Shown here in pieces: positions 1 to 6,794 of a DNA stretch of 14,975 bases. The DNA is taken from assembly GCA_020346805.1 (NCBI GenBank), contig CP070790.1, positions 2,865,627 through 2,880,601 on the forward strand. The letters are read 5' to 3'. The stretch comes from Planctomycetota bacterium. GTDB lineage: Bacteria > Planctomycetota > Phycisphaerae > UBA1845 > PWPN01. The notes beneath the pieces were generated by a model that was not told the DNA's origin, ran no database searches, and saw only the letters and a list, made by a program, of their open reading frames with translations. The position numbers and the translations under genes are program-made. How positions within the stretch are numbered: the first letter of the stretch is position 1; every line of letters starts with the position of its first letter.

Positions 1-1
1 A

Positions 2-1261
2 CTCCTGATTACTCCGGTGGTCATATATGTGTTTCTGCCTTTCTATCTCCGACTGGATGTAACCACCGCCTACGAGTATCTCGAAAAAAGATTTGGACTG
101 AACGTGAGATTGCTGGCCAGCGGCCTATTCATCTCCAAACGCCTTTTCTGGATGGCCCTGGTAGCCTTGGCCCCTTCCTTGACCCTGAGCACCTTCACCG
201 GCCTGAAGGTTGAGTATTGCATTCTCATCATCGGCGTGGTCGCCACTATTTACACCGGCCTCGGAGGTATGTCGGCAGTGATCTGGACCGACGCCGTGCA
301 GTTTGTCATCCTCATGCTCGGGCAGGTCCTGATCTTCATCTTCGTGATCATGGGAGTGGACGGCGGCCTCGGCGAAATCTGGCGGATGGGCCTAGCCGAA
401 CACAAGGCCTGGGCCAGCTTCGAATTCGATCTCTCCCAACTCACTTTCTGGACCATGCTCATTGCCGGTGCGGTCCTGGCCCTTTCCGACTTGGGCACCG
501 ACCAGCTCATGGTTCAGCGGCTAATGACTACCAGGGATGAACGCCACGCCCGCCAATCGTTGTGGTTCAACGCCATCTTCAAATTCCCGGCCATGGTCCT
601 GCTGTTGGGCATCGGCGTGGCCTTGTATTGCTTTTACCAGGTTAATCCCCATCTGCTCGAACTGGCCCCCGAAGATTATGACAAGATACTCCCCTATTTC
701 GTGGTCACCCAACTGCCCACCGGTATCTCCGGGATCGTAATCGCCGCCATCTTTGCCGCCGCCATGTCGAGTTTCGATTCCGGACTCAACTGCCTGGTTG
801 CCGCCTTCACCGTGGACTGGTACAAACGGCTCATCCATCCCCAAGAGACCGACCGCGCCTATCTCATCCGGGCCAAACTAATGACATTCGCCTTGGGCCT
901 TGCCGTTGCCATCCTGTCCATCCTGATTTACGAAATGGGGATCAAGAGCATAATCGACACCTCCAATACCTACCTCGGTTTTTTCGGCGGCGGTTTGGTC
1001 GGTATATTTCTGCTCGGTATCCTTACCCGCCGAGCCAAGGCTCTGCCCACCGTACTGGCCGCCATCCTCAGCGTGGCCCTGGTTGTATTGCTGGACCTGC
1101 ATCAATCCGAAGCCGAAGGTTATATCCTGCATCCCTACATGTACGGCGTGGTGAGTTGTGGATTAACCATGTTTCTGGGTTATATAGGAAGTCTTATCGG
1201 GCCGGAACTCCCCTACGAGAAACTTCACGGCTACACCCTGGCCAAGATTAATAAACGCTAA
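2..1261 (+). CDS. Sodium:solute symporter (SSS family), 5'-truncated by window edge
   Basis: An inner-membrane Na+-coupled transporter for a small solute; the substrate cannot be told from sequence. The frame is open to the left edge, so the GTG at 17 is only an internal codon and the N-terminal helices lie outside the window. 419 codons remain, against roughly 500 or more in full family members. The SSS signature is visible: a TAYEYLEKRFG segment near the start, an IYTGLGGMSAVIWTDAVQ segment (family-typical T-D-hxQ region), a DLGTDQLMVQRLMTT loop, and IAAIFAAAMSSFDSGLN, the helix whose serines form the Na2 site in characterised relatives. About ten hydrophobic segments remain, and the protein ends with a short basic tail after the last helix. 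SSS genes near sugar oxidoreductases are common in planctomycetes, but here the two are separated by opposite-strand genes. Family assignment is firm; substrate is unknown. Confidence 0.93.
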   Translation, partial: LLITPVVIYVFLPFYLRLDVTTAYEYLEKRFGLNVRLLASGLFISKRLFWMALVALAPSLTLSTFTGLKVEYCILIIGVVATIYTGLGGMSAVIWTDAVQFVILMLGQVLIFIFVIMGVDGGLGEIWRMGLAEHKAWASFEFDLSQLTFWTMLIAGAVLALSDLGTDQLMVQRLMTTRDERHARQSLWFNAIFKFPAMVLLLGIGVALYCFYQVNPHLLELAPEDYDKILPYFVVTQLPTGISGIVIAAIFAAAMSSFDSGLNCLVAAFTVDWYKRLIHPQETDRAYLIRAKLMTFALGLAVAILSILIYEMGIKSIIDTSNTYLGFFGGGLVGIFLLGILTRRAKALPTVLAAILSVALVVLLDLHQSEAEGYILHPYMYGVVSCGLTMFLGYIGSLIGPELPYEKLHGYTLAKINKR

Positions 1262-1313
1262 GAACAATTATCGCCCATCATTTGTTATAGCTCGCATATT
1301 TCACGAGTTCTTA

Positions 1314-1333
1314 CCGCCCGGCGGATGCTTTTT
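1314..1333 (+). terminator. Weak possible terminator after the symporter
   Basis: CCGC and GGCG(G) arms around a CCG loop (1314-1324) form a short GC-rich hairpin, followed four bases later by five T residues (1329-1333). It sits 53 bp past the symporter stop in an 81-bp convergent gap, where a terminator is expected. The stem is only 4-5 bp and the T run is not adjacent, so this is a weak call. Confidence 0.25.
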
Positions 1334-1342
1334 CGAATAACT

Positions 1343-1633
1343 CTATTCCTTGGTAGTAATTGCGTGGATAACGGAGATTGAGGCGCCGGTGATACGGACG
1401 GTTTTTCGGGGTGAGGTTTGGCCGGTAGCGATGGTTACCTGGCTAGTGCGGAGGCCAAGGCTTTCGGCGAGGAGTTTACATAGGGCCTTGTTGGCGGCAC
1501 CACGTTCGGGAGTGGCGGAGACGTTTACTTTTAATGCCCCGTCGAGTTCACCGATGATGCGATCTCGCGAGGCGTTGGGTACCACCTTGACGGGGATAAT
1601 TATGCCGCCGTTTTGTTCGGTAATTTGGATCAT
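1343..1633 (-). CDS. DUF167 / YggU family protein
   Basis: A 96-residue cytoplasmic protein of the widespread DUF167 (YggU) family, about the same length as E. coli YggU. The function is not established. The sequence shows the family core: IPVKVVPNASRDRI near residue 13, a central ALKVNVSATPERGAANKALCKLLAESLGL (the P-x-x-G-x-A-N-x-A signature), then VTIATGQTSPRKTVRI. The start is the ATG at 1633; a loose GAGAG about 10 bases upstream is the only Shine-Dalgarno-like sequence. The gene lies downstream of scpB on the same strand, 263 bp away, and converges with the symporter. A 38-codon frame upstream shares an ATGA overlap with this start, so translational coupling is possible. In many bacteria DUF167 genes sit near cell-division or membrane genes; that gives no specific role here. 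Confidence 0.9.
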   Translation of the reverse strand: MIQITEQNGGIIIPVKVVPNASRDRIIGELDGALKVNVSATPERGAANKALCKLLAESLGLRTSQVTIATGQTSPRKTVRITGASISVIHAITTKE

Positions 1634-1746
1634 AGTTTACACACTCTCATAATGTGTACCGAGATTTTCGACCCGACGGCTTCAGCCATGAGTTCTCTTC
1701 GAGTCTGAACCTCAGAGCCGAAGGCATCGAATGGGGCACGTTTCAT
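1630..1746 (-). CDS. Possible 38-residue small protein upstream of the DUF167 gene
   Basis: An ATG at 1746 opens a 38-codon frame that begins MKRAPFDAFGSEVQTRRE and ends at a TGA (1632-1630) overlapping the DUF167 start codon as ATGA. An in-frame TGA lies 12 bases before the ATG, so the frame is self-contained. Only a GGA five bases upstream could serve as ribosome binding site. I recognise no domain. The overlap is the typical geometry of translational coupling, but a stop-free run of 39 codons can arise by chance. If real, it fills much of the 263-bp gap after scpB. Confidence 0.22.
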   Translation of the reverse strand: MKRAPFDAFGSEVQTRRELMAEAVGSKISVHIMRVCKL

Positions 1747-1896
1747 ACGGATTCCAATTCAATTGTGCTTCGGGTCTGGCTGTTTTTAAGTCTCATCATT
1801 ATTCCATCACTTTGCTCTCTCTCCTCCGTTGCCCCGAAAGGCAGTGTGTCTGATTCTCTCACTTAAGGCGGAATTAAAATAGAATTCGCGTTCGTC

Positions 1897-2550
1897 TTAT
1901 TCCGAGGCCTGCAGTTCTTCGACTTCCGGCAGATCGTCCAAACTGGAAAGGGCAAAGATTTCAAGGAAGCGCTTGGTGGTCCCGTAGAGCATGGGCCGGC
2001 CCACATCCTCGGCCCGCCCCACGATCTTGATCAATCCCAACTCACGCAGCCGATTCAATAACTCCCCGCAGGACACCCCGCGGACGGCCTCAATATCCGC
2101 CCGTACTACCGGCTGCTTGTAGGCCACCAGGGCCAGGGTCTCCAGGGCCGCCGGCGATAGCTTGGAATCCTGCCGATTCTGTTTCAATCGGCGAATCCAG
2201 GTGTTGTAGGCCGGCAGAGTCAACATTTGATAGCCGCCCGCGATCTCCTCGATATGAAAGGCTGATCCCTGATTTTCGTACTTCTTGTTAAGGGATTCGA
2301 TATAATCCCGCACCTCGCGGGCCGTCCCCACCCCCAACAGAGATACGATTTTGGATAACGATAACGGGGCCTCGGAGGCAAACAAAAGGGCCTCGATCAC
2401 CTGTTCGGTGGATATCTGGTGGTCGGCGGGAACGGAATCGCCCTGTTCAGAATCGGTCAGATCGGCCGATTCATCGGTCTTCTCCGCCGCCGGCTCGGAT
2501 TCGGGAGATTGTTGATCGATATCACTCATAACACAGAATATATCGCACAT
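1897..2550 (-). CDS. scpB: Segregation and condensation protein B
   Basis: ScpB is the kite subunit of the SMC-ScpA-ScpB condensin complex, which helps compact and segregate the chromosome. The 217-residue frame has an acidic, probably disordered N-terminus (residues 8-45), followed by two winged-helix domains. Diagnostic stretches are EALLFASEAPLSLSKIVSLL in the first domain, and ALETLALVAYKQPVVRADIE, VRGVSCGELLNRLRELGLIK and GRPMLYGTTKRFLEIF followed by SSLDDLPEVEEL at the end. The start is uncertain: ATG at 2550 gives MCDIFCVMSDID, and a second ATG at 2529 gives a more natural MSDIDQQ start (210 residues). Neither has a good Shine-Dalgarno sequence. scpA, often the neighbour upstream, is absent; the preceding 474 bp lead to a divergent oxidoreductase gene. 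Identity is firm. Confidence 0.95.
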   Translation of the reverse strand: MCDIFCVMSDIDQQSPESEPAAEKTDESADLTDSEQGDSVPADHQISTEQVIEALLFASEAPLSLSKIVSLLGVGTAREVRDYIESLNKKYENQGSAFHIEEIAGGYQMLTLPAYNTWIRRLKQNRQDSKLSPAALETLALVAYKQPVVRADIEAVRGVSCGELLNRLRELGLIKIVGRAEDVGRPMLYGTTKRFLEIFALSSLDDLPEVEELQASE

Positions 2551-3011
2551 TACCGGGATCGTCCACGAGGATTATTCGGCCCGCCTCCCCGGGCCATAAC
2601 CGCCTCCAAAATTAATGTCTGCAATCCCTTTCCTCAGGACCGTGTACCCAGTCAGAGGCTTTGATGATAAAACCCATGTTGCCAGCGTGACCAAGGAAAC
2701 TCATACTGCCCAGGGAGCGGTTTATAGTCAAATATTTCAAGGCCAAGACCACAGCGCCGGCCTTGCCCCGAAAGTGAGCCGATTATCAGGGATAAGTAAG
2801 GGATTCTTTTTTCGCTTTAGAAATTCTCGACTAGCAAAAAATTATACGGTAAACTACCCGGCTGGTGGGGAACGGAGTCCTCGAAGTTTATTCTCAGGTG
2901 TTTTGATGCCCATTGACATAATCTACGTCACCATTGACCACGGTCAATATCGGCTGATTACCTGCGATTGCACTTAACCTGGCTATATGCGTTTGCAGAA
3001 CCGGCTTGTGC
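2551..3011. other. Divergent intergenic region between scpB and the oxidoreductase
   Basis: No convincing gene lies in this stretch. A 120-codon ATG frame (2615-2977, plus) has no ribosome binding site and no recognisable content. Visible structure includes a 7-bp inverted repeat CAAGGCC/GGCCTTG (2738-2744 with 2759-2765), a T6 run at 2807-2812 without an adjoining hairpin, and the palindrome at 2933-2948 described separately. The region is long for a divergent promoter gap and should hold the promoters of both flanking genes. I could not fix either promoter confidently. Confidence 0.5.
2933..2948. promoter_or_regulatory. Operator-like palindrome upstream of the oxidoreductase
   Basis: ATTGACC and GGTCAAT form perfect 7-bp arms around a 2-bp spacer (AC). 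The site lies 77 bp before the GTG start of the oxidoreductase. Its left arm overlaps a possible -35 (TTGACC, 2934-2939), and another TTGACA lies at 2913-2918. No matching -10 is clear for either. Such symmetry suits a dimeric repressor or activator, but no regulator gene is in the window and the regulator family is unknown. Confidence 0.35.
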
Positions 3012-3024
3012 AGGAGGTATGATT

Positions 3025-4368
3025 GTGAAAAAACAAACACTGATCCCCAGACGACACTTTTTGAAATGTTCCGCCGGCGGGCTGGCGGCAATGTCGGCGA
3101 TACCCGGCATCCTACCAGCTTCGACGGCCAAATCCACCACCCGCCCCGCACCCAGCGACCGTGTGGTGGTGGGCCTGATAGGATGCGGCAGTCTGGGCAG
3201 GGGACACCATCTGTCCAGTTGTATGATACCCAATCCGCGTATTGAGGTAGGCGCCCTTTGCGACGTGGACATGAACCATCTCTACGATGCCGCCAGAAGA
3301 TGCAAAGATCGGACCGGCAAGCGGGTTCCCACATACAAGGATTTCCGGCAACTTGTGGAACAGAAAGATCTGGATGCGGTAGTCATCGCCACACCGGACC
3401 ACTGGCACGCCTTGAACGCCATAGCGGCCATGGAGAACGGGCTGGATGTTTATTGCGAAAAACCGCTTAGCCTGACTATCGAGGAAGGCAAGGCTATGGT
3501 CGCCGCCGCCCGACGCTACGGTACCGTTTTTCAAACCGGAAGCATGCAACGATCCCAACCCCAATTTCGCAGGGCCTGTGAACTGGTACGCAACAACAAG
3601 ATCGGCAAACTACACACGGTAACCACCCATATCGGCAAAGTACCCACTGGCAGACCAAAGGATCAATGGCAGGCACCACAAACCCCACCGGCGGGACTTG
3701 ACTGGGACTTCTGGCTGGGACCAGCTCCCTATGCCGACTACACACCCAATCGCTGCCATTATCAGTTCCGATGGTACTGGGATTATTCAGGTGGAAAAAT
3801 GACCGATTGGGGCGCCCATCATAACGACATCGCCCAGTGGGGCTTAAATATGGATCATTTCGGGCCGATCATGGTCGACAGCAAGGGCGTATACAGTGAC
3901 AAGGGCCCATACGATGCGGCTATCCAGTTCGAAGTTACCTACTACTATGACACCGATGTAATCCTGATTTGCAGCTCTGAGCCCTGTGGCCAGGAGTCCA
4001 ACGGGATTAAGTTTATCGGTGAAGATGGCTGGATCTTCGTGAATCGCCGTAAGATCGAAGCCTCGGATCCCGATATCCTCAAGATCGAGCTCGGTCCCGA
4101 CGACGTCCGTCTTTACAACACCGGGGATAACCCAAACTCCTTTGTGAACCACTATAAAAACTGGCTAGATTGTATTCAGACACGCCAGCGCTGCATCTGC
4201 GACGTGGAGGTCGGCCACAGGTCGTGTACTGTCTGTCATCTGGGCAATATCTCGCTGCGCCTCGGCCGAAGGCTCAAATGGAATGCGGGCCCCATGACCT
4301 TTTTCAAGGATCAAACCGCCACCGATACCATGATGGGGCGGCCTATGCGGCCACCGTGGCATCTGTAA
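3025..4368 (+). CDS. Gfo/Idh/MocA family oxidoreductase with Tat signal
   Basis: A predicted NAD(P)-dependent dehydrogenase, probably acting on a sugar or cyclitol. It is likely exported folded by the Tat pathway with cofactor bound. I chose the GTG at 3025 because AGGAGG (3012-3017) lies 7 bases upstream; the ATG at 3019 is only one base from it. The 447-residue product opens with PRRHFLKCSAGG (residues 8-19), a twin-arginine motif, then a short hydrophobic stretch ending near ASTA. The Rossmann fold follows: GLIGCGSLGRG (residues 50-60, GxGxxG), ATPDHWH, then CEKP with E145-K146-P147, where the lysine is the family's catalytic or cofactor residue. GGKMTDWGAHHNDIAQWG holds H265/H266 at the expected catalytic position of the C-terminal domain. 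No key residue is missing. The HEAT-repeat gene follows after 73 bp, probably co-transcribed. The substrate is not readable. Confidence 0.92.
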   Translation: MKKQTLIPRRHFLKCSAGGLAAMSAIPGILPASTAKSTTRPAPSDRVVVGLIGCGSLGRGHHLSSCMIPNPRIEVGALCDVDMNHLYDAARRCKDRTGKRVPTYKDFRQLVEQKDLDAVVIATPDHWHALNAIAAMENGLDVYCEKPLSLTIEEGKAMVAAARRYGTVFQTGSMQRSQPQFRRACELVRNNKIGKLHTVTTHIGKVPTGRPKDQWQAPQTPPAGLDWDFWLGPAPYADYTPNRCHYQFRWYWDYSGGKMTDWGAHHNDIAQWGLNMDHFGPIMVDSKGVYSDKGPYDAAIQFEVTYYYDTDVILICSSEPCGQESNGIKFIGEDGWIFVNRRKIEASDPDILKIELGPDDVRLYNTGDNPNSFVNHYKNWLDCIQTRQRCICDVEVGHRSCTVCHLGNISLRLGRRLKWNAGPMTFFKDQTATDTMMGRPMRPPWHL

Positions 4369-4441
4369 TTATTGGAATAAAAATTTTGAATACCTGATCG
4401 ATAATTGTCACTGTTGAATAAAAAGCTGAGGAATACCAATC

Positions 4442-5248
4442 ATGCCCATAACACAAACTACAAAATCCGATCAAACTATAAAAGAACTGGTTAAACAACT
4501 CGGCTCCGAAAAACAGGAGATCGCCTTTGTGGCCTATCAGGCGATTCTAGAAAAAATTCTTCCCACTACGTCCTATCAAAGCAGACGCAAAAGAGAACAC
4601 GTACCCATGGCCGCTCAACTGGCAACCGAGTTTAACGCCAAGACCGAAGTTAAACCTGCCGACAAAAAGGGCAAGAAGGGTAAACAGGAACCGCCCAAAC
4701 CCCTACACTCAACCGCGGTACGCAACAAAGTATTGCGCCTGCTCAGTTACACAGCAACCGACGGCGTGCTGGAAACTATTCGTAATGCCTTTAAAGATCT
4801 TGAAACCCGCCAGATGGCTCTTTACGTCCTCTGTCGGCTCACGTCCGATCGGGCAACCGATTTGTTGATTGAAGCCTTGGATCAGGTAGGTCCAACCTTC
4901 CGCGTCGGGGTAGTAAATGCCCTGGGTAAGCGCCAGGGAGAAAAAGTCTTGGCCGCTTTGAAAAAAACAGCGACCGAAGATCCCGAGGCTCAGGTTCGCA
5001 TTGCCGCCGTCGAAGCTTTGGCTAACTTTCCCGAGCCGGCCAACGATACCATCATCGCTCAGGCTGCCAATTCTGATTGTAAACATATGAAGGCTGCCGC
5101 TCATAAGGCCCGCGTACGCTTGGCCGAGACCTTGCGCAATACCGATAAAAAATCACATGCCGTCAAGGTCTACAACGCAATCTTATCCAGTAACGCAAGT
5201 CAGATACAAAAGAAAGCCGCTAAATTGGGATTGGAGTTGCTCGAATAA
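4442..5248 (+). CDS. HEAT-repeat domain protein
   Basis: A 268-residue cytoplasmic protein without signal peptide or membrane segment. It starts at an ATG 9 bases after GAGGA (4428-4432). Residues 1-45 are helical, then a basic low-complexity linker (ADKKGKKGKQEPPKP, about residues 75-90) leads to a row of helical pairs typical of HEAT/PBS-lyase-type repeats: TDGVLETIRNAFKDLETRQMAL, SDRATDLLIEALDQVGPTFR, GEKVLAALKKTATEDPEAQVR with IAAVEALANF, and a fourth TIIAQAANSD unit. The end resembles TPR-like helices. HEAT repeats are binding scaffolds; no enzyme motif is seen. The gene lies 73 bp after the exported oxidoreductase, with no clear promoter between, so the two may be co-expressed; a functional link is only inferred. 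A strong hairpin stands 29 bp past the stop. The fold is confident, the role unknown. Confidence 0.8.
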   Translation: MPITQTTKSDQTIKELVKQLGSEKQEIAFVAYQAILEKILPTTSYQSRRKREHVPMAAQLATEFNAKTEVKPADKKGKKGKQEPPKPLHSTAVRNKVLRLLSYTATDGVLETIRNAFKDLETRQMALYVLCRLTSDRATDLLIEALDQVGPTFRVGVVNALGKRQGEKVLAALKKTATEDPEAQVRIAAVEALANFPEPANDTIIAQAANSDCKHMKAAAHKARVRLAETLRNTDKKSHAVKVYNAILSSNASQIQKKAAKLGLELLE

Positions 5249-5268
5249 AACCGACAAGAGATTATATT

Positions 5269-5309
5269 AAAAAAGTGCACAAGCCCCTGAAAATACCTGG
5301 GGCTTGTGC
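5269..5309 (-). terminator. Intrinsic terminator, strongest for minus-strand transcription
   Basis: GCACAAGCCCC (5277-5287) and GGGGCTTGTGC (5299-5309) form a perfect 11-bp stem with an 11-base loop. On the minus strand the stem is followed by AC and then six T residues (5274-5269), a canonical intrinsic terminator. On the plus strand only CTTT follows, so the same hairpin could also end the HEAT-gene transcript less efficiently. Read leftward it would stop transcripts from proB (stop codon at 5658) or from the candidate promoter at 5571-5599. Confidence 0.8.
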
Positions 5310-5564
5310 CTTTGAAGAAGAAAGGAGTAGTGGACTTAATTAATCATCGGCAACCGTAACACGAAAGTATGAATTCACGCCGATTTTCTCTATGTCTTAT
5401 TACTTGGCTAACTGATAAATAGGCGTTTGCTCATCAATACTTACGCCTTTACTGAACAAAGCAGCCAAGACTATTAAACTTCTTCATCCCCTCTTTGCTT
5501 ACTCAATGTATCTCTGAATATCTAATTTCCGACCCGTAACCCGCGATATTTAATCCCTGAATTC
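5269..5564 (-). ncRNA. Candidate small RNA gene in the HEAT/proB convergent gap
   Basis: Between the proB and HEAT stop codons lie 409 bp with no convincing gene. On the minus strand an extended -10 promoter (5571-5579) and the terminator at 5309-5269 would bound a transcript of roughly 296 nt. Inside are complementary blocks: CTTGGCT/AGCCAAG (5403-5409 with 5463-5469) enclosing AGGCGT/ACGCCT (5421-5426 with 5443-5448), plus ATCGGC/GCCGAT (5346-5351 with 5379-5384). The only start codon of note opens a 12-codon frame (5487 to 5449) without a well-placed ribosome binding site. I do not recognise 6S, tmRNA, RNase P, SRP or a known riboswitch. The alternative is a long proB 3' untranslated region in AT-rich DNA where TATAAT can occur by chance. 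Confidence 0.35.
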
Positions 5565-5570
5565 TCCAAT

Positions 5571-5599
5571 ATTATAACACGCTATCAAGAACATGCAAA
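5571..5599 (-). promoter_or_regulatory. Predicted extended -10 sigma-70-type promoter (minus strand)
   Basis: Read on the minus strand, TATAAT (5576-5571) is preceded by TG plus one base (5579-5577), the extended -10 pattern. A 17-base spacer separates it from TTTGCA (5599-5594), a 4 of 6 match to the -35 consensus. Transcription would start near 5564, downstream of proB and reading away from it. The surrounding DNA is AT-rich, which raises the chance of a random match. Confidence 0.4.
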
Positions 5600-5657
5600 C
5601 CTGGTTAGATATAAAGTTATAAATAAATTCTAAGAATAATTACTAGATGTGTTAGTT

Positions 5658-6794
5658 TTATTGCCCATGTCCCGATGTCAATACGAGGTTATCGCGATGA
5701 ATAGCCTCATCGAAAGGCTTTTGTCCGATAGTATCAATTATTTCAGAAGATTTAAGACCTTTTATTTTTTCAAGTTCTGCATGACTGTAGTTGGATATAC
5801 CGTGAGCAATAGTTACATTTTGTTCAGTAACAATACGAACTATCGCCCCGCGCTCGAATTTGCCTTGCACCCCTATTATACCCCTAGAAAGCAGACTTTT
5901 CCCCCGAGTACGAACCGCCTCTGTGGCCCCACCGTCGATTACAATCCTCCCTACAGGTCGTACCGCATTCAAAAGCCATTTTTGACGCGCCCTCATCTTA
6001 CGGGCCGCCGGGGCAAAAATAGTCCCCACCCGCTCACCTTCCAGCACTTTGATCAACACCTTTGTCTGTCGGCCGTTGGCAATAACCGCAATTTCACCCG
6101 AGCTGGTAACCATTTTACAGGCCACTAACTTACCCATCATTCCTCCACTGCCTAACGCAGAACGCCCGGATTTGGCCAACGATTGAACCTGGTCGCTGAC
6201 ATCAGGCACAAAGTCAATCAATTGCCCGCGCATATCCAGCAGGCCATCCACCACCGTCAAAAGAACCAGCAGATCCGCCTGCAAAAGATTGGCTACCAGA
6301 GCGGCTATGGTATCGTTGTCGGCAAAGCGATCCAGTTCATCGATGGCGGTGGTATCGTTCTCGTTAATAATTGGTATGGCGTGCATACGATGTAAGGCCG
6401 CCAAGGTGTTGGAAATATTGACGTAGCGCACACGTTGCTCAAAGTCTTCGCGGGTAACCAATATCTGCCCCGCGTGAAGACCCTGCTTGGCCAGCGTTTT
6501 TTCGTACAGGCTCATCAATGTTGGCTGACCGATGGCCGCCGCCGCCTGTAGCATGGACGTCGATCGAGGCCTGCTGGCCATGCCCGTACGCCCCATACCG
6601 GCACCAATCGCCCCGCTACTAACCAACGTAACCTTTATGCCACCTCTATGAAGGGTAGCTAGTTGTCGAGCAATACGCCCAATTAGTCCGCGATCCAGCC
6701 GACCTCCCTGGTCAGTCAAAACCATAGTCCCCACTTTGACTACCATACTGCGGACATTACTCATCAATTGTCTACGTAACGCTGTGCTCGGCAC
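5658..6794 (-). CDS. proB: Glutamate 5-kinase
   Basis: Phosphorylates the gamma-carboxylate of glutamate with ATP, the first step of proline synthesis. The amino-acid-kinase domain spans about residues 15-270: VVKVGTMVLT near 19, VSSGAIGAGMGR, AAAIGQPTLM, then the substrate loop PIINENDTTAIDELDRFADND, the VLLTVVDGL segment and GSGGMMGKLVACKM. A C-terminal PUA domain follows (about 280-365; GRIVIDGGATEAV, GKSLLSRGIIGVQGKFERGAIVRI). Start choice: GTG at 6794 has GGAGA (6808-6804) nine bases upstream and gives a 378-residue product whose LRRQLMSNVRSM lead resembles the longer N-termini I recall from planctomycete homologues. ATG at 6764 would give 368 residues, close to E. coli ProB, but has no Shine-Dalgarno sequence. 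With the GTG start it overlaps the end of waaA by 23 bp, so translation is probably coupled. proA is not in the window. Confidence 0.95.
   Translation of the reverse strand: MPSTALRRQLMSNVRSMVVKVGTMVLTDQGGRLDRGLIGRIARQLATLHRGGIKVTLVSSGAIGAGMGRTGMASRPRSTSMLQAAAAIGQPTLMSLYEKTLAKQGLHAGQILVTREDFEQRVRYVNISNTLAALHRMHAIPIINENDTTAIDELDRFADNDTIAALVANLLQADLLVLLTVVDGLLDMRGQLIDFVPDVSDQVQSLAKSGRSALGSGGMMGKLVACKMVTSSGEIAVIANGRQTKVLIKVLEGERVGTIFAPAARKMRARQKWLLNAVRPVGRIVIDGGATEAVRTRGKSLLSRGIIGVQGKFERGAIVRIVTEQNVTIAHGISNYSHAELEKIKGLKSSEIIDTIGQKPFDEAIHRDNLVLTSGHGQ

Noticed and set aside
1654..1866. 70-codon plus-strand frame in the DUF167/scpB gap
   Set aside because: No ribosome binding site, no recognisable motif, and it overlaps the minus-strand small ORF, which has better geometry.
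2894..3334. 146-codon minus-strand frame opposite the oxidoreductase N-terminus
   Set aside because: It is a shadow of the conserved Rossmann region, cysteine- and tryptophan-rich in a way typical of antisense frames.
5649..6128. 159-codon plus-strand frame
   Set aside because: It lies antisense to the conserved C-terminal half of proB, has no recognisable protein content, and is explained as a shadow frame.
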